Made by a program: the position numbers and the translations under genes | From: Galaxea fascicularis | Lineage: Eukaryota; Cnidaria; Anthozoa; Scleractinia; Euphylliidae | Reading direction: 5' to 3' | Assembly: GCA_948470475.1 (NCBI GenBank) | Contig: OX419343.1 | Span: 24,016,569-24,080,568 of the forward strand | Length of the DNA stretch: 64,000 nt | The notes under the pieces: model-generated | Databases searched by the model: none | Told to the model about the DNA's origin: nothing | Seen by the model: the letters and a program-made list of their open reading frames with translations, nothing else | Shown: positions 18,901 through 33,500 of the stretch, piece after piece | How positions within the stretch are numbered: the first letter of the stretch is position 1 | Layout: each line of letters begins with the position of its first letter

Positions 18901-21900
18901 TCTAACTGGATTTGTCAAAACGTGCCTGCAGAAATTGTGAAAACAAGCCAATTCCGCTGCTGCCACAAAGCACAAAGTCAAGCCTCCCCCCACCCCTGTG
19001 CTTTGCCCAAACAACTGCCACCCACCCACCCACTGCACAATGTGGGTTCACTCTAATTGGTAATCAAAAGCAAACTATCATTTAGGCCTACACTAGGCCA
19101 GGCAAAACTGCCAAGGCATCCTACACTGTAAAGAGCCACTTAATGGAGCTAGAAACTCTAACTGCAGTCAAAGTCTCAAAGCAGGAACCCCCCCTGCCCT
19201 GTGCTTTTGACAGAAAACTGAGACTCACCCACCCACTGTTAGAACTATCCCTAGGCTGTTTGGCAAAGCAGGCCTTGACGGCAAGCCCCCTCAATTTTGG
19301 CCGGCCACAATGGCTTGAACACGGGCCGGGTCCGTGTTCAAGCCAAAACTTTAGAGCTACCTTTTTGCAAAATCGCTCAGATATCAAGGGCCCAACGCCT
19401 GAAATGCAGTCAAAAACCAGCTCATGACACTTGATCTACTCATCCTGGTTCCCAGAATGCCATTCTGGAGAGAAACGCGCAGATATCTAACTGGATTTGT
19501 CAAAACGTGCCTGCAGAAATTGTGAAAACAAGCCAATTCCGCTGCTGCCACAAAGCACAAAGTCAAGCCTCCCCCCACCCCTGTGCTTTGCCCAAACAAC
19601 TGCCACCCACCCACCCACTGCACAATGTGGGTTCACTCTAATTGGTAATCAAAAGCAAACTATCATTCAGGCCTACACTAGGCCAGGCAAAACTGCCAAG
19701 GCATCCTACACTGTAAAGAGCCACTTAATGGAGCTAGAAACTCTAACTGCAGTCAAAGTCTCAAAGCAGGAACCCCCCCTGCCCTGTGCTTTTGACAGAA
19801 AACTGAGACTCACCCACCCACTGTTAGAACTATCCCTAGGCTGTTTGGCAAAGCAGGCCTTGACGGCAAGCCCCCTCAATTTTGGCCGGCCACAATGGCT
19901 TGAACACGGGCCGGGCCCGTGTTCAAGCCAAAACTTTAGAGCTACCTTTTTGCAAAATCGCTCAGATATCAAGGGCCCAACGCCTGAAATGCAGTCAAAA
20001 ACCAGCTCATGACACTTGATCTACTCATCCTGGTTCCCAGAATGCCATTCTGGAGAGAAACGCGCAGATATCTAATTGGATTTGTCAAAACGTGCCTGCA
20101 GAAATTGTGAAAACAAGCCAATTCCGCTGCTGCCACAAAGCACAAAGTCAAGCCTCCCCCCACCCCTGTGCTTTGCCCAAACAACTGCCACCCACCCACC
20201 CACTGCACAATGTGGGCTCACTCTAATTGGTAATCAAAAGCAAACTATCATTCAGGCCTACACTAGGCCAGGCAAAACTGCCAAGGCATCCTACACTGTA
20301 AAGAGCCACTTAATGGAGCTAGAAACTCTAACTGCAGTCAAAGTCTCAAAGCAGGAACCCCCCCTGCCCTGTGCTTTTGACAGAAAACTGAGACTCACCC
20401 ACCCACTGTTAGAACTATCCCTAGGCTGTTTGGCAAAGCAGGCCTTGACGGCAAGCCCCCTCAATTTTGGCCGGCCACAATGGCTTGAACACGGGCCGGG
20501 CCCGTGTTCAAGCCAAAACTTTAGAGCTACCTTTTTGCAAAATCGCTCAGATATCAAGGGCCCAACGCCTGAAATGCAGTCAAAAACCAGCTCATGACAC
20601 TTGATCTACTCATCCTGGTTCCCAGAATGCCATTCTGGAGAGAAACGCGCAGATATCTAACTGGATTTGTCAAAACGTGCCTGCAGAAATTGTGAAAACA
20701 AGCCAATTCCGCTGCTGCCACAAAGCACAAAGTCAAGCCTCCCCCCACCCCTGTGCTTTGCCCAAACAACTGCCACCCACCCACCCACTGCACAATGTGG
20801 GTTCACTCTAATTGGTAATCAAAAGCAAACTATCATTCAGGCCTACACTAGGCCAGGCAAAACTGCCAAGGCATCCTACACTGTAAAGAGCCACTTAATG
20901 GAGCTAGAAACTCTAACTGCAGTCAAAGTCTCAAAGCAGGAACCCCCCCTGCCCTGTGCTTTTGACAGAAAACTGAGACTCACCCACCCACTGTTAGAAC
21001 TATCCCTAGGCTGTTTGGCAAAGCAGGCCTTGACGGCAAGCCCCCTCAATTTTGGCCGGCCACAATGGCTTGAACACGGGCCGGGCCCGTGTTCAAGCCA
21101 AAACTTTAGAGCTACCTTTTTGCAAAATCGCTCAGATATCAAGGGCCCAACGCCTGAAATGCAGTCAAAAACCAGCTCATGACAATTGATCTACTCATCC
21201 TGGTTCCCAGAATGCCATTCTGGAGAGAAACGCGCAGATATCTAACTGGATTTGTCAAAACGTGCCTGCAGAAATTGTGAAAACAAGCCAATTCCGCTGC
21301 TGCCACAAAGCACAAAGTCAAGCCTCCCCCCACCCCTGTGCTTTGCCCAAACAACTGCCACCCACCCACCCACTGCACAATGTGGGTTCACTCTAATTGG
21401 TAATCAAAAGCAAACTATCATTCAGGCCTACACTAGGCCAGGCAAAACTGCCAAGGCATCCTACACTGTAAAGAGCCACTTAATGGAGCTAGAAACTCTA
21501 ACTGCAGTCAAAGTCTCAAAGCAGGAACCCCCCCTGCCCTGTGCTTTTGACAGAAAACTGAGACTCACCCACCCACTGTTAGAACTATCCCTAGGCTGTT
21601 TGGCAAAGCAGGCCTTGACGGCAAGCCCCCTCAATTTTGGCCGGCCACAATGGCTTGAACACGGGCCGGGCCCGTGTTCAAGCCAAAACTTTAGAGCTAC
21701 CTTTTTGCAAAATCGCTCAGATATCAAGGGCCCAACGCCTGAAATGCAGTCAAAAACCAGCTCATGACACTTGATCTACTCATCCTGGTTCCCAGAATGC
21801 CATTCTGGAGAGAAATGCGCAGATATCTAACTGGATTTGTCAAAACGTGCCTGCAGAAATTGTGAAAACAAGCCAATTCCGCTGCTGCCACAAAGCGCAA

Positions 21901-24900
21901 AGTCAAGCCTCCCCCCACCCCTGTGCTTTGCCCAAACAACTGCCACCCACCCACCCACTGCACAATGTGGGCTCACTCTAATTGGTAATCAAAAGCAAAC
22001 TATCATTCAGGCCTACACTAGGCCAGGCAAAACTGCCAAGGCATCCTACACTGTAAAGAGCCACTTAATGGAGCTAGAAACTCTAACTGCAGTCAAAGTC
22101 TCAAAGCAGGAACCCCCCCTGCCCTGTGCTTTTGACAGAAAACTGAGACTCACCCACCCACTGTTAGAACTATCCCTAGGCTGTTTGGCAAAGCAGGCCT
22201 TGACGGCAAGCCCCCTCAATTTTGGCCGGCCACAATGGCTTGAACACGGGCCGGGCCCGTGTTCAAGCCAAAACTTTAGAGCTACCTTTTTGCAAAATCG
22301 CTCAGATATCAAGGGCCCAACGCCTGAAATGCAGTCAAAAACCAGCTCATGACACTTGATCTACTCATCCTGGTTCCCAGAATGCCATTCTGGAGAGAAA
22401 CGCGCAGATATCTAACTGGATTTGTCAAAACGTGCCTGCAGAAATTGTGAAAACAAGCCAATTCCGCTGCTGCCACAAAGCACAAAGTCAAGCCTCCCCC
22501 CACCCCTGTGCTTTGCCCAAACAACTGCCACCCACCCACCCACTGCACAATGTGGGTTCACTCTAATTGGTAATCAAAAGCAAACTATCATTCAGGCCTA
22601 CACTAGGCCAGGCAAAACTGCCAAGGCATCCTACACTGTAAAGAGCCACTTAATGGAGCTAGAAACTCTAACTGCAGTCAAAGTCTCAAAGCAGGAACCC
22701 CCCCTGCCCTGTGCTTTTGACAGAAAACTGAGACTCACCCACCCACTGTTAGAACTATCCCTAGGCTGTTTGGCAAAGCAGGCCTTGACGGCAAGCCCCC
22801 TCAATTTTGGCCGGCCACAATGGCTTGAACACGGGCCGGGCCCGTGTTCAAGCCAAAACTTTAGAGCTACCTTTTTGCAAAATCGCTCAGATATCAAGGG
22901 CCCAACGCCTGAAATGCAGTCAAAAACCAGCTCATGACACTTGATCTACTCATCCTGGTTCCCAGAATGCCATTCTGGAGAGAAATGCGCAGATATCTAA
23001 CTGGATTTGTCAAAACGTGCCTGCAGAAATTGTGAAAACAAGCCAATTCCGCTGCTGCCACAAAGCGCAAAGTCAAGCCTCCCCCCACCCCTGTGCTTTG
23101 CCCAAACAACTGCCACCCACCCACCCACTGCACAATGTGGGCTCACTCTAATTGGTAATCAAAAGCAAACTATCATTCAGGCCTACACTAGGCCAGGCAA
23201 AACTGCCAAGGCATCCTACACTGTAAAGAGCCACTTAATGGAGCTAGAAACTCTAACTGCAGTCAAAGTCTCAAAGCAGGAACCCCCCCTGCCCTGTGCT
23301 TTTGACAGAAAACTGAGACTCACCCACCCACTGTTAGAACTATCCCTAGGCTGTTTGGCAAAGCAGGCCTTGACGGCAAGCCCCCTCAATTTTGGCCGGC
23401 CACAATGGCTTGAACACGGGCCGGGCCCGTGTTCAAGCCAAAACTTTAGAGCTACCTTTTTGCAAAATCGCTCAGATATCAAGGGCCCAACGCCTGAAAT
23501 GCAGTCAAAAACCAGCTCATGACACTTGATCTACTCATCCTGGTTCCCAGAATGCCATTCTGGAGAGAAACGCGCAGATATCTAACTGGATTTGTCAAAA
23601 CGTGCCTGCAGAAATTGTGAAAACAAGCCAATTCCGCTGCTGCCACAAAGCACAAAGTCAAGCCTCCCCCCACCCCTGTGCTTTGCCCAAACAACTGCCA
23701 CCCACCCACCCACTGCACAATGTGGGTTCACTCTAATTGGTAATCAAAAGCAAACTATCATTCAGGCCTACACTAGGCCAGGCAAAACTGCCAAGGCATC
23801 CTACACTGTAAAGAGCCACTTAATGGAGCTAGAAACTCTAACTGCAGTCAAAGTCTCAAAGCAGGAACCCCCCCTGCCCTGTGCTTTTGACAGAAAACTG
23901 AGACTCACCCACCCACTGTTAGAACTATCCCTAGGCTGTTTGGCAAAGCAGGCCTTGACGGCAAGCCCCCTCAATTTTGGCCGGCCACAATGGCTTGAAC
24001 ACGGGCCGGGCCCGTGTTCAAGCCAAAACTTTAGAGCTACCTTTTTGCAAAATCGCTCAGATATTAAGGGCCCAACGCCTGAAATGCAGTCAAAAACCAG
24101 CTCATGACACTTGATCTACTCATCCTGGTTCCCAGAATGCCATTCTGGAGAGAAACGCGCAGATATCTAACTGGATTTGTCAAAACGTGCCTGCAGAAAT
24201 TGTGAAAACAAGCCAATTCCGCTGCTGCCACAAAGCACAAAGTCAAGCCTCCCCCCACCCCTGTGCTTTGCCCAAACAACTGCCACCCACCCACCCACTG
24301 CACAATGTGGGCTCACTCTAATTGGTAATCAAAAGCAAACTATCATTCAGGCCTACACTAGGCCAGGCAAAACTGCCAAGGCATCCTACACTGTAAAGAG
24401 CCACTTAATGGAGCTAGAAACTCTAACTGCAGTCAAAGTCTCAAAGCAGGAACCCCCCCTGCCCTGTGCTTTTGACAGAAAACTGAGACTCACCCACCCA
24501 CTGTTAGAACTATCCCTAGGCTGTTTGGCAAAGCAGGCCTTGACGGCAAGCCCCCTCAATTTTGGCCGGCCACAATGGCTTGAACACGGGCCGGGCCCGT
24601 GTTCAAGCCAAAACTTTAGAGCTACCTTTTTGCAAAATCGCTCAGATATCAAGGGCCCAACGCCTGAAATGCAGTCAAAAATCAGCTCATGACAATTGAT
24701 CTACTCATCCTGGTTCCCAGAATGCCATTCTGGAGAGAAACGCGCAGATATCTAACTGGATTTGTCAAAACGTGCCTGCAGAAATTGTGAAAACAAGCCA
24801 ATTCCGCTGCTGCCACAAAGCACAAAGTCAAGCCTCCCCCCACCCCTGTGCTTTGCCCAAACAACTGCCACCCACCCACCCACTGCACAATGTGGGTTCA

Positions 24901-27088
24901 CTCTAATTGGTAATCAAAAGCAAACTATCATTCAGGCCTACACTAGGCCAGGCAAAACTGCCAAGGCATCCTACACTGTAAAGAGCCACTTAATGGAGCT
25001 AGAAACTCTAACTGCAGTCAAAGTCTCAAAGCAGGAACCCCCCCTGCCCTGTGCTTTTGACAGAAAACTGAGACTCACCCACCCACTGTTAGAACTATCC
25101 CTAGGCTGTTTGGCAAAGCAGGCCTTGACGGCAAGCCCCCTCAATTTTGGCCGGCCACAATGGCTTGAACACGGGCCCGGCCCGTGTTCAAGCCAAAACT
25201 TTAGAGCTACCTTTTTGCAAAATCGCTCAGATATCAAGGGCCCAACGCCTGAAATGCAGTCAAAAACCAGCTCATGACACTTGATCTACTAATCCTGGTT
25301 CCCAGAATGCCATTCTGGAGAGAAACGCGCAGATATCTAACTGGATTTGTCAAAACGTGCCTGCAGAAATTGTGAAAACAAGCCAATTCCGCTGCTGCCA
25401 CAAAGCACAAAGTCAAGCCTCCCCCCACCCCTGTGCTTTGCCCAAACAACTGCCACCCACCCACCCACTGCACAATGTGGGCTCACTCTAATTGGTAATC
25501 AAAAGCAAACTATCATTCAGGCCTACACTAGGCCAGGCAAAACTGCCAAGGCATCCTACACTGTAAAGAGCCACTTAATGGAGCTAGAAACTCTAACTGC
25601 AGTCAAAGTCTCAAAGCAGGAACCCCCCCTGCCCTGTGCTTTTGACAGAAAACTGAGACTCACCCACCCACTGTTAGAACTATCCCTAGGCTGTTTGGCA
25701 AAGCAGGCCTTGACGGCAAGCCCCCTCAATTTTGGCCGGCCACAATGGCTTGAACACGGGCCGGGCCCGTGTTCAAGCCAAAACTTTAGAGCTACCTTTT
25801 TGCAAAATCGCTCAGATATCAAGGGCCCAACGCCTGAAATGCAGTCAAAAACCAGCTCATGACAATTGATCTACTCATCCTGGTTCCCAGAATGCCATTC
25901 TGGAGAGAAACGCGCAGATATCTAACTGGATTTGTCAAAACGTGCCTGCAGAAATTGTGAAAACAAGCCAATTCCGCTGCTGCCACAAAGCACAAAGTCA
26001 AGCCTCCCCCCACCCCTGTGCTTTGCCCAAACAACTGCCACCCACCCACCCACTGCACAATGTGGGTTCACTCTAATTGGTAATCAAAAGCAAACTATCA
26101 TTCAGGCCTACACTAGGCCAGGCAAAACTGCCAAGGCATCCTACACTGTAAAGAGCCACTTAATGGAGCTAGAAACTCTAACTGCAGTCAAAGTCTCAAA
26201 GCAGGAACCCCCCCTGCCCTGTGCTTTTGACAGAAAACTGAGACTCACCCACCCACTGTTAGAACTATCCCTAGGCTGTTTGGCAAAGCAGGCCTTGACG
26301 GCAAGCCCCCTCAATTTTGGCCGGCCACAATGGCTTGAACACGGGCCGGGCCCGTGTTCAAGCCAAAACTTTAGAGCTACCTTTTTGCAAAATCGCTCAG
26401 ATATCAAGGGCCCAACGCCTGAAATGCAGTAAAAAACCAGCTCATGACACTTGATCTACTCATCCTGGTTCCCAGAATGCCATTCTGGAGAGAAACGCGC
26501 AGATATCTAATTGGATTTGTCAAAACGTGCCTGCAGAAATTGTGAAAACAAGCCAATTCCGCTGCTGCCACAAAGCACAAAGTCAAGCCTCCCCCCACCC
26601 CTGTGCTTTGCCCAAACAACTGCCACCCACCCACCCACTGCACAATGTGGGCTCACTCTAATTGGTAATCAAAAGCAAACTATCATTCAGGCCTACACTA
26701 GGCCAGGCAAAACTGCCAAGGCATCCTACACTGTAAAGAGCCACTTAATGGAGCTAGAAACTCTAACTGCAGTCAAAGTCTCAAAGCAGGAACCCCCCCT
26801 GCCCTGTGCTTTTGACAGAAAACTGAGACTCACCCACCCACTGTTAGAACTATCCCTAGGCTGTTTGGCAAAGCAGGCCTTGACGGCAAGCCCCCTCAAT
26901 TTTGGCCGGCCACAATGGCTTGAACACGGGCCGGGCCCGTGTTCAAGCCAAAACTTTAGAGCTACCTTTTTGCAAAATCGCTCAGATATCAAGGGCCCAA
27001 CGCCTGAAATGCAGTCAAAAACCAGCTCATGACAATTGATCTACTCATCCTGGTTCCCAGAATGCCATTCTGGAGAGAAACGCGCAGA

Positions 27089-30000
27089 TATCTAACTGGA
27101 TTTGTCAAAACGTGCCTGCAGAAATTGTGAAAACAAGCCAATTCCGCTGCTGCCACAAAGCACAAAGTCAAGCCTCCCCCCAGCCCTGTGCTTTGCCCAA
27201 ACAACTGCCACCCACCCACCCACTGCACAATGTGGGTTCACTCTAATTGGTAATCAAAAGCAAACTATCATTTAGGCCTACACTAGGCCAGGCAAAACTG
27301 CCAAGGCATCCTACACTGTAAAGAGCCACTTAATGGAGCTAGAAACTCTAACTGCAGTCAAAGTCTCAAAGCAGGAACCCCCCCTGCCCTGTGCTTTTGA
27401 CAGAAAACTGAGACTCACCCACCCACTGTTAGAACTATCCCTAGGCTGTTTGGCAAAGCAGGCCTTGACGGCAAGCCCCCTCAATTTTGGCCGGCCACAA
27501 TGGCTTGAACACGGGCCGGGTCCGTGTTCAAGCCAAAACTTTAGAGCTACCTTTTTGCAAAATCGCTCAGATATCAAGGGCCCAACGCCTGAAATGCAGT
27601 CAAAAACCAGCTCATGACACTTGATCTACTCATCCTGGTTCCCAGAATGCCATTCTGGAGAGAAACGCGCAGATATCTAACTGGATTTGTCAAAACGTGC
27701 CTGCAGAAATTGTGAAAACAAGCCAATTCCGCTGCTGCCACAAAGCACAAAGTCAAGCCTCCCCCCACCCCTGTGCTTTGCCCAAACAACTGCCACCCAC
27801 CCACCCACTGCACAATGTGGGTTCACTCTAATTGGTAATCAAAAGCAAACTATCATTCAGGCCTACACTAGGCCAGGCAAAACTGCCAAGGCATCCTACA
27901 CTGTAAAGAGCCACTTAATGGAGCTAGAAACTCTAACTGCAGTCAAAGTCTCAAAGCAGGAACCCCCCCTGCCCTGTGCTTTTGACAGAAAACTGAGACT
28001 CACCCACCCACTGTTAGAACTATCCCTAGGCTGTTTGGCAAAGCAGGCCTTGACGGCAAGCCCCCTCAATTTTGGCCGGCCACAATGGCTTGAACACGGG
28101 CCGGGCCCGTGTTCAAGCCAAAACTTTAGAGCTACCTTTTTGCAAAATCGCTCAGATATCAAGGGCCCAACGCCTGAAATGCAGTCAAAAACCAGCTCAT
28201 GACACTTGATCTACTCATCCTGGTTCCCAGAATGCCATTCTGGAGAGAAACGCGCAGATATCTAATTGGATTTGTCAAAACGTGCCTGCAGAAATTGTGA
28301 AAACAAGCCAATTCCGCTGCTGCCACAAAGCACAAAGTCAAGCCTCCCCCCACCCCTGTGCTTTGCCCAAACAACTGCCACCCACCCACCCACTGCACAA
28401 TGTGGGCTCACTCTAATTGGTAATCAAAAGCAAACTATCATTCAGGCCTACACTAGGCCAGGCAAAACTGCCAAGGCATCCTACACTGTAAAGAGCCACT
28501 TAATGGAGCTAGAAACTCTAACTGCAGTCAAAGTCTCAAAGCAGGAACCCCCCCTGCCCTGTGCTTTTGACAGAAAACTGAGACTCACCCACCCACTGTT
28601 AGAACTATCCCTAGGCTGTTTGGCAAAGCAGGCCTTGACGGCAAGCCCCCTCAATTTTGGCCGGCCACAATGGCTTGAACACGGGCCGGGCCCGTGTTCA
28701 AGCCAAAACTTTAGAGCTACCTTTTTGCAAAATCGCTCAGATATCAAGGGCCCAACGCCTGAAATGCAGTCAAAAACCAGCTCATGACACTTGATCTACT
28801 CATCCTGGTTCCCAGAATGCCATTCTGGAGAGAAACGCGCAGATATCTAACTGGATTTGTCAAAACGTGCCTGCAGAAATTGTGAAAACAAGCCAATTCC
28901 GCTGCTGCCACAAAGCACAAAGTCAAGCCTCCCCCCACCCCTGTGCTTTGCCCAAACAACTGCCACCCACCCACCCACTGCACAATGTGGGTTCACTCTA
29001 ATTGGTAATCAAAAGCAAACTATCATTCAGGCCTACACTAGGCCAGGCAAAACTGCCAAGGCATCCTACACTGTAAAGAGCCACTTAATGGAGCTAGAAA
29101 CTCTAACTGCAGTCAAAGTCTCAAAGCAGGAACCCCCCCTGCCCTGTGCTTTTGACAGAAAACTGAGACTCACCCACCCACTGTTAGAACTATCCCTAGG
29201 CTGTTTGGCAAAGCAGGCCTTGACGGCAAGCCCCCTCAATTTTGGCCGGCCACAATGGCTTGAACACGGGCCGGGCCCGTGTTCAAGCCAAAACTTTAGA
29301 GCTACCTTTTTGCAAAATCGCTCAGATATCAAGGGCCCAACGCCTGAAATGCAGTCAAAAACCAGCTCATGACAATTGATCTACTCATCCTGGTTCCCAG
29401 AATGCCATTCTGGAGAGAAACGCGCAGATATCTAACTGGATTTGTCAAAACGTGCCTGCAGAAATTGTGAAAACAAGCCAATTCCGCTGCTGCCACAAAG
29501 CACAAAGTCAAGCCTCCCCCCACCCCTGTGCTTTGCCCAAACAACTGCCACCCACCCACCCACTGCACAATGTGGGTTCACTCTAATTGGTAATCAAAAG
29601 CAAACTATCATTCAGGCCTACACTAGGCCAGGCAAAACTGCCAAGGCATCCTACACTGTAAAGAGCCACTTAATGGAGCTAGAAACTCTAACTGCAGTCA
29701 AAGTCTCAAAGCAGGAACCCCCCCTGCCCTGTGCTTTTGACAGAAAACTGAGACTCACCCACCCACTGTTAGAACTATCCCTAGGCTGTTTGGCAAAGCA
29801 GGCCTTGACGGCAAGCCCCCTCAATTTTGGCCGGCCACAATGGCTTGAACACGGGCCGGGCCCGTGTTCAAGCCAAAACTTTAGAGCTACCTTTTTGCAA
29901 AATCGCTCAGATATCAAGGGCCCAACGCCTGAAATGCAGTCAAAAACCAGCTCATGACACTTGATCTACTCATCCTGGTTCCCAGAATGCCATTCTGGAG

Positions 30001-30598
30001 AGAAATGCGCAGATATCTAACTGGATTTGTCAAAACGTGCCTGCAGAAATTGTGAAAACAAGCCAATTCCGCTGCTGCCACAAAGCGCAAAGTCAAGCCT
30101 CCCCCCACCCCTGTGCTTTGCCCAAACAACTGCCACCCACCCACCCACTGCACAATGTGGGCTCACTCTAATTGGTAATCAAAAGCAAACTATCATTCAG
30201 GCCTACACTAGGCCAGGCAAAACTGCCAAGGCATCCTACACTGTAAAGAGCCACTTAATGGAGCTAGAAACTCTAACTGCAGTCAAAGTCTCAAAGCAGG
30301 AACCCCCCCTGCCCTGTGCTTTTGACAGAAAACTGAGACTCACCCACCCACTGTTAGAACTATCCCTAGGCTGTTTGGCAAAGCAGGCCTTGACGGCAAG
30401 CCCCCTCAATTTTGGCCGGCCACAATGGCTTGAACACGGGCCGGGCCCGTGTTCAAGCCAAAACTTTAGAGCTACCTTTTTGCAAAATCGCTCAGATATC
30501 AAGGGCCCAACGCCTGAAATGCAGTCAAAAACCAGCTCATGACAATTGATCTACTCATCCTGGTTCCCAGAATGCCATTCTGGAGAGAAACGCGCAGA
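27089..30598 (+). repeat. Six-monomer block duplicated from 18899-22408 (8,190-bp shift)
   Basis: Rare variants occur in the same order at an exact spacing of 14 units. These include tatcatttagg with gggccgggtccg (T at 19331 and 27521), then a unit beginning tctaattgg (20071 and 28261), then a unit with agaaatgcgc and caaagcgcaaag (21837 and 30027 units). At least this block was copied as a piece. Confidence 0.75.
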
Positions 30599-33500
30599 TA
30601 TCTAACTGGATTTGTCAAAACGTGCCTGCAGAAATTGTGAAAACAAGCCAATTCCGCTGCTGCCACAAAGCACAAAGTCAAGCCTCCCCCCACCCCTGTG
30701 CTTTGCCCAAACAACTGCCACCCACCCACCCACTGCACAATGTGGGTTCACTCTAATTGGTAATCAAAAGCAAACTATCATTCAGGCCTACACTAGGCCA
30801 GGCAAAACTGCCAAGGCATCCTACACTGTAAAGAGCCACTTAATGGAGCTAGAAACTCTAACTGCAGTCAAAGTCTCAAAGCAGGAACCCCCCCTGCCCT
30901 GTGCTTTTGACAGAAAACTGAGACTCACCCACCCACTGCTAGAACTATCCCTAGGCTGTTTGGCAAAGCAGGCCTTGACGGCAAGCCCCCTCAATTTTGG
31001 CCGGCCACAATGGCTTGAACACGGGCCCGGCCCGTGTTCAAGCCAAAACTTTAGAGCTACCTTTTTGCAAAATCGCTCAGATATCAAGGGCCCAACGCCT
31101 GAAATGCAGTCAAAAACCAGCTCATGACACTTGATCTACTAATCCTGGTTCCCAGAATGCCATTCTGGAGAGAAACGCGCAGATATCTAACTGGATTTGT
31201 CAAAACGTGCCTGCAGAAATTGTGAAAACAAGCCAATTCCGCTGCTGCCACAAAGCACAAAGTCAAGCCTCCCCCCACCCCTGTGCTTTGCCCAAACAAC
31301 TGCCACCCACCCACCCACTGCACAATGTGGGCTCACTCTAATTGGTAATCAAAAGCAAACTATCATTCAGGCCTACACTAGGCCAGGCAAAACTGCCAAG
31401 GCATCCTACACTGTAAAGAGCCACTTAATGGAGCTAGAAACTCTAACTGCAGTCAAAGTCTCAAAGCAGGAACCCCCCCTGCCCTGTGCTTTTGACAGAA
31501 AACTGAGACTCACCCACCCACTGTTAGAACTATCCCTAGGCTGTTTGGCAAAGCAGGCCTTGACGGCAAGCCCCCTCAATTTTGGCCGGCCACAATGGCT
31601 TGAACACGGGCCGGGCCCGTGTTCAAGCCAAAACTTTAGAGCTACCTTTTTGCAAAATCGCTCAGATATCAAGGGCCCAACGCCTGAAATGCAGTCAAAA
31701 ACCAGCTCATGACAATTGATCTACTCATCCTGGTTCCCAGAATGCCATTCTGGAGAGAAACGCGCAGATATCTAACTGGATTTGTCAAAACGTGCCTGCA
31801 GAAATTGTGAAAACAAGCCAATTCCGCTGCTGCCACAAAGCACAAAGTCAAGCCTCCCCCCACCCCTGTGCTTTGCCCAAACAACTGCCACCCACCCACC
31901 CACTGCACAATGTGGGTTCACTCTAATTGGTAATCAAAAGCAAACTATCATTCAGGCCTACACTAGGCCAGGCAAAACTGCCAAGGCATCCTACACTGTA
32001 AAGAGCCACTTAATGGAGCTAGAAACTCTAACTGCAGTCAAAGTCTCAAAGCAGGAACCCCCCCTGCCCTGTGCTTTTGACAGAAAACTGAGACTCACCC
32101 ACCCACTGTTAGAACTATCCCTAGGCTGTTTGGCAAAGCAGGCCTTGACGGCAAGCCCCCTCAATTTTGGCCGGCCACAATGGCTTGAACACGGGCCGGG
32201 CCCGTGTTCAAGCCAAAACTTGAGAGCTACCTTTTTGCAAAATCGCTCAGATATCAAGGGCCCAACGCCTGAAATGCAGTCAAAAACCAGCTCATGACAC
32301 TTGATCTACTCATCCTGGTTCCCAGAATGCCATTCTGGAGAGAAACGCGCAGATATCTAATTGGATTTGTCAAAACGTGCCTGCAGAAATTGTGAAAACA
32401 AGCCAATTCCGCTGCTGCCACAAAGCGCAAAGTCAAGCCTCCCCCCACCCCTGTGCTTTGCCCAAACAACTGCCACCCACCCACCCACTGCACAATGTGG
32501 GCTCACTCTAATTGGTAATCAAAAGCAAACTATCATTCAGGCCTACACTAGGCCAGGCAAAACTGCCAAGGCATCCTACACTGTAAAGAGCCACTTAATG
32601 GAGCTAGAAACTCTAACTGCAGTCAAAGTCTCAAAGCAGGAACCCCCCCTGCCCTGTGCTTTTGACAGAAAACTGAGACTCACCCACCCACTGTTAGAAC
32701 TATCCCTAGGCTGTTTGGCAAAGCAGGCCTTGACGGCAAGCCCCCTCAATTTTGGCCGGCCACAATGGCTTGAACACGGGCCGGGCCCGTGTTCAAGCCA
32801 AAACTTTAGAGCTACCTTTTTGCAAAATCGCTCAGATATCAAGGGCCCAACGCCTGAAATGCAGTCAAAAACCAGCTCATGACACTTGATCTACTCATCC
32901 TGGTTCCCAGAATGCCATTCTGGAGAGAAACGCGCAGATATCTAACTGGATTTGTCAAAACGTGCCTGCAGAAATTGTGAAAACAAGCCAATTCCGCTGC
33001 TGCCACAAAGCACAAAGTCAAGCCTCCCCCCACCCCTGTGCTTTGCCCAAACAACTGCCACCCACCCACCCACTGCACAATGTGGGTTCACTCTAATTGG
33101 TAATCAAAAGCAAACTATCATTCAGGCCTACACTAGGCCAGGCAAAACTGCCAAGGCATCCTACACTGTAAAGAGCCACTTAATGGAGCTAGAAACTCTA
33201 ACTGCAGTCAAAGTCTCAAAGCAGGAACCCCCCCTGCCCTGTGCTTTTGACAGAAAACTGAGACTCACCCACCCACTGTTAGAACTATCCCTAGGCTGTT
33301 TGGCAAAGCAGGCCTTGACGGCAAGCCCCCTCAATTTTGGCCGGCCACAATGGCTTGAACACGGGCCGGGCCCGTGTTCAAGCCAAAACTTTAGAGCTAC
33401 CTTTTTGCAAAATCGCTCAGATATCAAGGGCCCAACGCCTGAAATGCAGTAAAAAACCAGCTCATGACACTTGATCTACTCATCCTGGTTCCCAGAATGC